Shown here: positions 59,691-64,000 of the stretch, in pieces | Layout: every line of letters starts with the position of its first letter | How positions within the stretch are numbered: position 1 is the stretch's first letter | Assembly (NCBI GenBank): GCA_009760885.1 | Contig: CM019702.1 | Span: forward strand, 53,419,282 to 53,483,281 | Origin: Achatina immaculata | Lineage: Eukaryota; Mollusca; Gastropoda; Stylommatophora; Achatinidae | DNA: 64,000 bases | Direction: 5' to 3' | Program-made: the position numbers and the translations under genes | The notes under the pieces: generated by a model | Seen by the model: only the letters and a program-made list of their open reading frames with translations | What the model was told of the DNA's origin: nothing | The model's database searches: none

Positions 59691-62200
59691 TTTTTACCAA
59701 CATCTGGGTCATATGTCAACGACAAGGGCTCTTCTTTTATTTTTATCCCGGTCTGCTCCATGTGTAGTCCATCTTTCTAATCTCTGAATCAAGACCTCTT
59801 CTCCATGTATTTCTAGTACTTCATTGTTTCATCTTACCCTGGTCATCAGAAATGTTCTGTCTCAAACCACGCTGACATTCTCCCGTTAAAAGTGTATGAT
59901 ATTATGAAGCATGCCTCCAGCACAAACTAATCTTTTCTGTCACTTTCATAAGCACTGCATTGCCTTAGTATTACTACCAAAGTTTATTTTAAAATCTTTC
60001 ACGCGCAGTACAATTTACAACGATTCTACATTTGCCTTATAAACTAACCATGCAAGGGCCTGTAATTCTAAGAACAATATTTACTTTCATGAAATATTTT
60101 TTGCGATTTATTTAAACATTAATAGTGTATTCTTATCACTTTATATATCCTCTTGTATTACTAAAAAATTTAATAAATGACATATAGATTGACAAATCGT
60201 AAACGAAATAAAGAACTTGTCATTATTGAATTATGAAAATAATTACAGCATTTTGTTTCAAAATTACCTTTATAATTTAAATGTTTGACATTTTTCTACT
60301 CTACGATGTCCTCATTTTCTAATCTGACATAATGTTGGTCTCTTCAACTTAATTATAAGTGGATTTGTTTTAAATAATACATTCATAAATACGAATTTTT
60401 CTTTACATAAAATATATCTAAATTACTGTACTGAATACACAATATTTACGTAGCACCATCGACCAATTATTACCTGCCTTGCCTTTATCCATTCTAAACT
60501 TCCCTATCATTCTTTGGCAGGCTTTAAATTAAAGTTGGCCTGTCAACTCTAAGGTAATGCATTAAAATTACTTTTCTTTATATTCCGGTAGCGTCAAGAA
60601 GCTTAATTCAAGACCATAGTTCATGCAAAAGTCTGTCATAAGACTAAGTAGCGCAAGATGATAACTATAAATTTTATTTATGAAAAACTATTTTTCACTA
60701 ACTTATATGTACTGTCAAAAAGTCTGTAATCAATCTCCTTTATCAAAAACTTACATTTGAAGTTCAACAAACATGATTATTTTTAAAGAAAAAGAACCTG
60801 TTCTCATGGAGAAAATAATTATTTTGCAGAGACAAAGAAAATACACGGGAAAGATCGCGCAGATTCCACCATCAAAAACTATGGATATCCATTTGTGTAA
60901 ATCTACCAATATTTCGTATTCAGTCACATTATGTCTGACCAAGGATATCAGTCCCTTGCAAATAACCTGACAATGTGTGCTTAGAATGTCATCCTGCTAA
61001 GTTTAAACTTCTAATTATGTATATAGTAATTCAGGAATAAAACAAAAATGTCGTCATCCTGTTATGTAGGAATATGTTCTCCTGATGCTGTTTCAACGGC
61101 TGCTCAGACTGCAAGGGTTTACATTTCTAATAGTTTTACATTTATTTGGCTGAAATGTCCCGGAGTTGTTAAGGATGTAGAAATTCTAGATTCCAATAGT
61201 TCACGTGATGTAAGCCTTTCCCCGATCAGACGAGAAGTGTCAGGGGATTTTTTGGAAGGTGAGGAATGGAGGTGGTCTTAGAATGACACTGATTCACAAC
61301 TCATACTCTTACCTTTAAGGTTTGTCTCATTGGTAATCCATTTTAAAATTGAAGAGTATCCATGCAAATAGTTTAGAAGCAGCTTGAAACATAATATAGA
61401 AGCTCTACAGCTATCAAACAATGGCACAGATGAGTGAAACCAAAGTGTCTTTACGACATAAATGTGCTTTTGATTCAGAATACATGTCAACTTTTTTTCA
61501 TTGTGTAGCTGTTTATGGCATCAGATAATTATGTGTCAGATATGACAGAAGTGAACTTTTCACTAGCAGAAAGAAGCACTCTTGAAATCCAGAGATTTGC
61601 CTAACAGTGAGCAGTAGTGTTCCGAGAAAGATAAATCACTGTGAGTAGGAGAAGATAACTATAAGAAGGATGTAGGCAGCGGCATTATATGGTATTGTGT
61701 GTCTGCTGTTCTGGAAGAAGGAAGTATTGGCCCCAGAAGGAATCAGAAGGAGCTGAGTTCAGGTTTTACACAAGTCTATGAAATTAAGACTACTTTTGTA
61801 GTGCATTTTCTATTGAAAGAAGTAATTGCATTAGATTCCCTTTATAGTTTGACAGACTTTCAAGCATACAAACAGTTACGCCCAGTACAACAAATAAAGT
61901 ATCTTATAGAATGTTTCCCTTTACCGGACACTTGAACTTGCTGTGTATGTGAACGTCTAAGTTCTAAAGATTGTATTTAACATTATGGCTGTGCTGTGCT
62001 GTGTGTGTTTCTATGGTGTTCTGTATTGTTCTTACTGTGTTTACGGTGGTTGCAACTGTTCTGCATTCATCTAAATTGTGTTGTTCTGTTTCTAGTGTGT
62101 TTCTCCTGCATAGGCAACATCGTGCCATGTTTCTGTGTATTTGTGTGTGTGTCGTGGGTGTTATATTGTATACGAGGCTGAATGTAATTAAAACTTTTAT
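59691..62200. repeat. LINE remnant and spacer modules, unit C
   Basis: Counterpart of 18880-21400. Frames at 61048-61281 and 61699-61935 are discussed at 20556; no gene is supported. Confidence 0.55.
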
Positions 62201-62215
62201 GTTATTCTTATTAAG

Positions 62216-62434
62216 TATACTAATGTTGATAGAATCCTTAAAATCCTGGTTAATGAAACAGATGATATTGACGACATTTGTCACAATACCAAAGATCCCG
62301 ATTAACTGACACAGGACTCCGTAGACAATCCAAGTGAAAATTAGCATTGCTTCATCACACTTATTTTCTGGTGCTGATGTTCTGATTTCTCCACTGACTG
62401 GAGGATAAATATTGGCTCAGTTTTTATCTCCATC
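62216..62434 (-). pseudogene. Orphan GPCR exon 1, unit C
   Basis: Starts MEIKTEPIFILQSVEKSEHQ (ATG kept) but the 31-bp deletion shared with unit A shifts the frame before the membrane segment, which otherwise reads LIFTWIVYGVLCQLIGIFGI. The splice donor is AATAAG in place of GGTAAG. No exon 2 or 3 follows. Confidence 0.8.
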
Positions 62435-62996
62435 ACTGATTCCGTTATGTTAAAAATGAATCATACATGATATTAGTTCTAGACAGTTCAAAATATCAGT
62501 ATTACCTCTACAGCATTTTTTGCGCGGCATTACATAAAAAAAGAAAGAACAATTCTTCTGTTTTTAACTAATTCTACTTACATACTTCAGAAACGTAAAC
62601 AATTCATCCGCAGAGACAAGTTTATCTTGTACTGAATATATTACCTAGAAAGTGTGGAAATATATAACGTTATATTACGCCTTATAAATTTCGTTTTGAT
62701 CTTAGTTTTTTAATAAAATAAATGTTAAACGAATACATTTTCCTCAATATTTATTTGTTAGTAATAATTAAACGATGAAATTGTTGCTTAATTAACAAAA
62801 CTTATGAGAATAACGTAGTGCTTATAGGAAAAGTATTTCATCAGTTTTAAACGGCTGGACTAGTTTAACTTTCTCCCCTACTCTACAAGATCATATATTG
62901 CATAAACTACTCTAATAATTATCCTTCAGTCTGCGACTTTACAGTAGTTATGTTTGGATTTATATTCATTGTGGTAGTATAAAATGTAGTGTATCT

Positions 62997-64000
62997 CTAA
63001 GGAAGTGTCGTTAAATGAACAGTGCAGACAGATAGAGGACTCTCATAATAAAGACAGCAAAAACATGCATACATGAATTAGTGAACTCACAGGCAGGAAG
63101 ACAAAATATATCACAGAATGCCTGAAATCAAAAGAAGGTAAAATGTTAATGGGAAAAGAAGACATTGTGGACAGGTGGACAGAGTTCATCGGTGAGATAT
63201 ATGGAGGAGAAAGACCAGAATTAACACCAGATACTGAAAATTGTGATGGATCGCCAGTACTTGAAGATGAAATCATAGATGCCATCAAACCCATGAAGAA
63301 AGTAAAAGCAACTGGGCCTGATAATAAGAAATAATAGAAGAAATAGAGGCGCTAAAGGAGATATGAATAAAGATAATAACCAAGTTACTGAATAACAGTT
63401 ACAACGGTGGTTACATGCCCAGTGACCTGCTTAAATCCACGTTTATATTACTACCAAAGAAACCAGATGCAAAAGGAATGGAGGGACCACCGGAATATCA
63501 GCCTCTCATGTCACATAACGAAGCTACTTCTGAGAATTATTATGAGAAGAACAAGGAAAAAGATAAAAATAGAAACAGCAGATGAAGAGTTTGGTTGTGT
63601 TGAAGAAAAGGGAACACTCAATGCCATTAAAGCTTTACGAAAACTAACAGAAAGAGCTTTAGAAGTACAGAAAGATCTCTACTTATGCTTCATTGATTAC
63701 ACCAAGGCATTCGACACGGTGAAATATGATGAAATTATTAAAATGCTTGAAGATATCAGTATAGATGGCAAAGACCTGAGGAATGTAAAAAGATCTATAC
63801 TGACACCAAGAAGCAGGAATTCGAGATGAAAATAGAACTGGAAAATATCATCCTATAAAATAAGGGTTGCGACAGGGATGTATACTATCTCAAGACCATT
63901 TATTCTCTTTACAGCGAGAATATTCTAAGAACGATCATCGCAGAACCAGGCATAAAAATTGGAGAATACAATATTAGCAACCTTCGTCCACGGAACTATT
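62997..64000 (+). mobile_element. 5'-truncated RTE-like LINE, unit C (cut by window end)
   Basis: Same truncation point as 22191 and 41154. Frames 63143-63334 and 63407-63829 carry MLMGKEDIVDRWTEFIGEI, KATGPDN, ITKLLLRIIMRRTRKKIK and FIDYTKAFDTV, with shifts between them. Continues past the window. Confidence 0.85.

Larger units (their letters stand above)
47620..64000. repeat. Duplicated unit C of the GPCR array (cut by window end)
   Basis: Unit C repeats the same landmarks: SINE at 47824, decayed GPCR exons at 49500, rDNA composite at 51376, GPCR gene at 54182-57006, Penelope fragment at 58430, orphan exon 1 at 62216 and LINE from 62997 to the window edge. Its GPCR exon 3 is the most diverged of the three, and its 20-bp minisatellite is the longest. 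Confidence 0.7.

Noticed and set aside
1..64000. CRISPR arrays, operons, bacterial promoters
   Set aside because: Introns, LINEs, SINEs and 18S-like sequence show an animal genome; tandem repeats here are micro- and minisatellites without spacer structure.

Overview
The window is non-coding-rich, AT-rich animal DNA with microsatellites, introns and many decayed retroelements. It most likely comes from a gastropod mollusc, perhaps a heterobranch. Two things point there: three intact three-exon class A GPCR genes with the NSS-NIFIYY transmembrane-7 signature typical of gastropod chemosensory receptors, and degenerate 18S rRNA segments of molluscan type. Species cannot be fixed from the sequence.

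Layout: the window is a tandem array of large duplicated units, roughly 640-25600 (A), 25600-47620 (B) and 47620 to beyond 64000 (C); B spans about 22.0 kb. From low to high coordinate each unit carries a tRNA-Ser-headed SINE, AT-rich spacer modules, a decayed GPCR 3' part (two different decayed types: one in A at 5695, one in B and C at 27840 and 49500), a segment called X here, an rDNA-derived composite element (9652, 29770, 51376), an intact GPCR gene on the minus strand (12970, 32561, 54182), a 20-bp minisatellite, a Penelope-like element fragment, a second orphan GPCR exon 1 (21430, 40341, 62216), and a 5'-truncated RTE-like LINE (22191, 41154, 62997). Units differ by private insertions and deletions, which makes several insertions datable: occupied and empty versions of the same site are both present.

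The three GPCR genes each encode 352 residues from three exons with conserved splice phases and are probably functional receptors. They have ERC in place of DRY, no transmembrane-3/loop-2 disulfide cysteines, and about 95% identity between A and B in the last exon. The second exon-1 copies all share a destroyed splice donor and look like passengers that were inactivated before the array grew.

The most unusual structure is the composite element: apparent 5' external transcribed spacer plus the first third of 18S rRNA, interrupted by the 3' end of a LINE, followed by repeats of unknown origin (including about 107-bp tandem repeats) and a roughly 210-bp tail ending in GAA repeats. In unit A it is flanked by a 15-bp direct repeat, and its tail alone occurs as a separate insertion with a 31-bp target duplication inside the same unit, with two empty paralogous sites. 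This looks like a retroposon family carrying rDNA sequence. Another notable structure is a nearly intact 3.3-kb RTE element nested in an older copy of the same family (41516-44852).
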